Of a DNA stretch of 7,718 nucleotides, positions 6,814 to 7,718 are shown one piece after another. The notes under the pieces were generated by a model. The model made no database searches and had not been told where the DNA came from. It was given only the letters and a program-made list of their open reading frames with translations. Position 1 is the stretch's first letter, and each line of letters begins with the position of its first letter. Origin of the DNA: Gemmatimonadota bacterium. Its GTDB lineage: Bacteria > Gemmatimonadota > Gemmatimonadetes > Longimicrobiales > Gaopeijiaceae. The position numbers were made by a program, and so were the translations under genes. Where the stretch lies: contig SKZC01000083.1 in the NCBI GenBank assembly GCA_007127575.1, positions 1 to 7,718 on the forward strand, in the 5' to 3' direction.

Positions 6814-6817
6814 TTAG
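6814..6817. repeat. Right copy of putative target-site duplication (TTAG)
   Basis: It repeats 6652-6655. Read on the minus strand it is CTAA, of which TAA is the stop codon of the hydrolase gene. Confidence 0.6.
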
Positions 6818-7608
6818 ACCACCCGAACGGTGATTTCCTCCAGGCCCTGGATATAGCCCTCCATGAGGTCGCCGGGGACCACGGGACCCACGTTCTCCGG
6901 GGTGCCTGAGTAGATCATGTCCCCGGGCTTCAGTTCGGAGCCCTGGGAGATGTGGTGAATCTGCTCCGCCACGTTCCAGATCATCTGCTCCAGGTCGGCG
7001 TCCTGCTTCGTCTCCCCGTTCACCTGGAGGCGGATCGTTCCCTCCAGGCGGTGGCCCACCTCCTCCACAGGGTGGAGAGGGCCCAGCACCGCGGAGTCGT
7101 CGAAGCTCTTCCCGATCTCCCAGGGCTTTCCCTCGTCCCCCATGGCCCGCTGCAGATCTCGACGGGTCATGTCCAGTCCCACGGCATAGCCGTAGACGTG
7201 GTCTAGCGCCGCCTCCACCGGGATGTTTCGACCTCCTCCCTTCAGCGCCACCACCAGCTCAATTTCGTAGTGGTAGTTTTCCGTGAGAGGGGGATAGGCG
7301 TGGTCCGCCGTTCGCCCGGGCTCCACGAGCTGGACGGAGTCGGTGGGCTTCTGGAAGAAGAAGGGGGGTTCCCGGTCCGGGTCCGACCCCATCTCGATGG
7401 CGTGGGCGGCGTAGTTCCGTCCCATGCAGTAGATCCGACGCACGGGAAAGACCTCTTCGCGGCCCAGCACGGGGACCGTGGTTTCCGGCACCTGGAACGG
7501 GCGGGTGGTCTGGTCCTCCGCCGAAGCCGTCGAGGTGCATCCGGCGGCGGCGCCCACTCCCAGGACTCCTGCGGTCTTGAGGGCGGTTCGACGGTCCATG
7601 GAGCTCAT
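6814..7608 (-). CDS. FAA-hydrolase-family protein, fumarylpyruvate hydrolase-like, with Tat signal
   Basis: Enzymes of this branch cleave acylpyruvates at a divalent metal site; NagK-type fumarylpyruvate hydrolase yields fumarate and pyruvate in gentisate breakdown. Family segments seen among 264 residues are RRIYCMGRNYAAHAIEMG (57-74), PPFFFQKPTDS (81-91), YHYEIELVVALK (112-123, metal-binding Glu115 and Glu117), GYAVGLDMTRRDLQ (140-153, metal-binding Asp146), PWEIGKSFD (162-170), QMIWNVAEQI (208-217) and GDMIYSGTPENVGPV (229-243). The domain looks complete. Unlike NagK it starts with DRRTALKTAGVLGVGAAAGC (5-24), a good twin-arginine signal. Cys24 could be a lipobox (AAGC, with Ala rather than Leu at -3), or signal peptidase I could cut after TASA (27-30). 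Start ATG 7608 follows AGGAGG by four bases, which makes the signal part of the translated protein. No other gentisate or aromatic-degradation genes are in view, so the true substrate is open. Confidence 0.92.
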   Translation of the reverse strand: MSSMDRRTALKTAGVLGVGAAAGCTSTASAEDQTTRPFQVPETTVPVLGREEVFPVRRIYCMGRNYAAHAIEMGSDPDREPPFFFQKPTDSVQLVEPGRTADHAYPPLTENYHYEIELVVALKGGGRNIPVEAALDHVYGYAVGLDMTRRDLQRAMGDEGKPWEIGKSFDDSAVLGPLHPVEEVGHRLEGTIRLQVNGETKQDADLEQMIWNVAEQIHHISQGSELKPGDMIYSGTPENVGPVVPGDLMEGYIQGLEEITVRVV

Positions 7609-7612
7609 GATT

Positions 7613-7618
7613 CCTCCT
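7613..7618 (-). promoter_or_regulatory. Ribosome binding site of the hydrolase gene
   Basis: AGGAGG on the minus strand lies four bases before ATG 7608. It fixes the start upstream of the twin-arginine segment; a second in-frame ATG three codons later would keep the signal too. Confidence 0.75.
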
Positions 7619-7640
7619 GCGGGTGGATAAAGATGGCTGC

Positions 7641-7658
7641 GGTGAGGGCCGACTCACC
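7641..7658. promoter_or_regulatory. Short inverted repeat upstream of the hydrolase (possible operator)
   Basis: GGTGAG-GGCCGA-CTCACC is a perfect six-base inverted repeat 33-50 bases before the hydrolase start. It could be an operator half-site pair or a small leader hairpin. It may also be chance in such GC-rich sequence; no promoter hexamers were convincing nearby. Confidence 0.2.
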
Positions 7659-7718
7659 CTCCTCCCTCCCTTCACCATAACCAGGGCAGAGGTGGGACGA
7701 AAAGGGTTTCCGGCGCCC

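Overview
The window is 7,718 bases of GC-rich bacterial DNA, densely coded and with strongly G/C-ending codons. No rRNA, tRNA or other taxonomic marker is present. The mix of a DUF3500 secreted protein, a nucleotide-transporter-like major facilitator protein, an enzyme with a Tat signal and a YbiT-type ABC-F protein is compatible with a GC-rich environmental phylum such as Gemmatimonadota. That placement is a guess from gene style, not a demonstration.

Layout: positions 1-5009 carry five genes, all on the minus strand. In transcription order they are a secreted DUF3500 protein (5009-3966), a short-chain dehydrogenase with an N-terminal export signal (3856-2870), an MscS-type mechanosensitive channel (2810-1983), a soluble PAS-domain sensor histidine kinase (1976-900), and an ABC-F ATPase of the YbiT type that runs off the left edge (836-1). 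The channel and kinase lie 6 bases apart, and the kinase appears to use a TTG start whose ribosome binding site lies in the last channel codons. The other gaps are 59, 63 and 109 bases, so this may be one or more co-directional transcription units. A 225-base divergent intergenic region (5010-5234) then separates the block from a plus-strand 12-helix transporter (5235-6617). At the right end is a minus-strand fumarylacetoacetase-family hydrolase (7608-6814) that closely resembles fumarylpyruvate hydrolase (NagK type) but begins with a twin-arginine signal.

The most striking non-coding feature lies between the convergent transporter and hydrolase genes. It is a 158-base element (6656-6813) bounded by a perfect 23-base inverted repeat and flanked on both sides by the direct repeat TTAG. 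Its interior can fold further into a nested stem with two terminal hairpins. This has the structure of a MITE-like non-autonomous insertion. It sits exactly at the stop codon of the hydrolase, and the stop codon is part of the flanking duplication, so the reading frame is undamaged.

There is little sign of one pathway joining the genes. The shared theme is the cell envelope: a tension-gated channel, a transporter, a secreted DUF3500 protein, and two enzymes of normally cytoplasmic families that carry export signals. No phage, CRISPR, toxin-antitoxin or defence system was seen.
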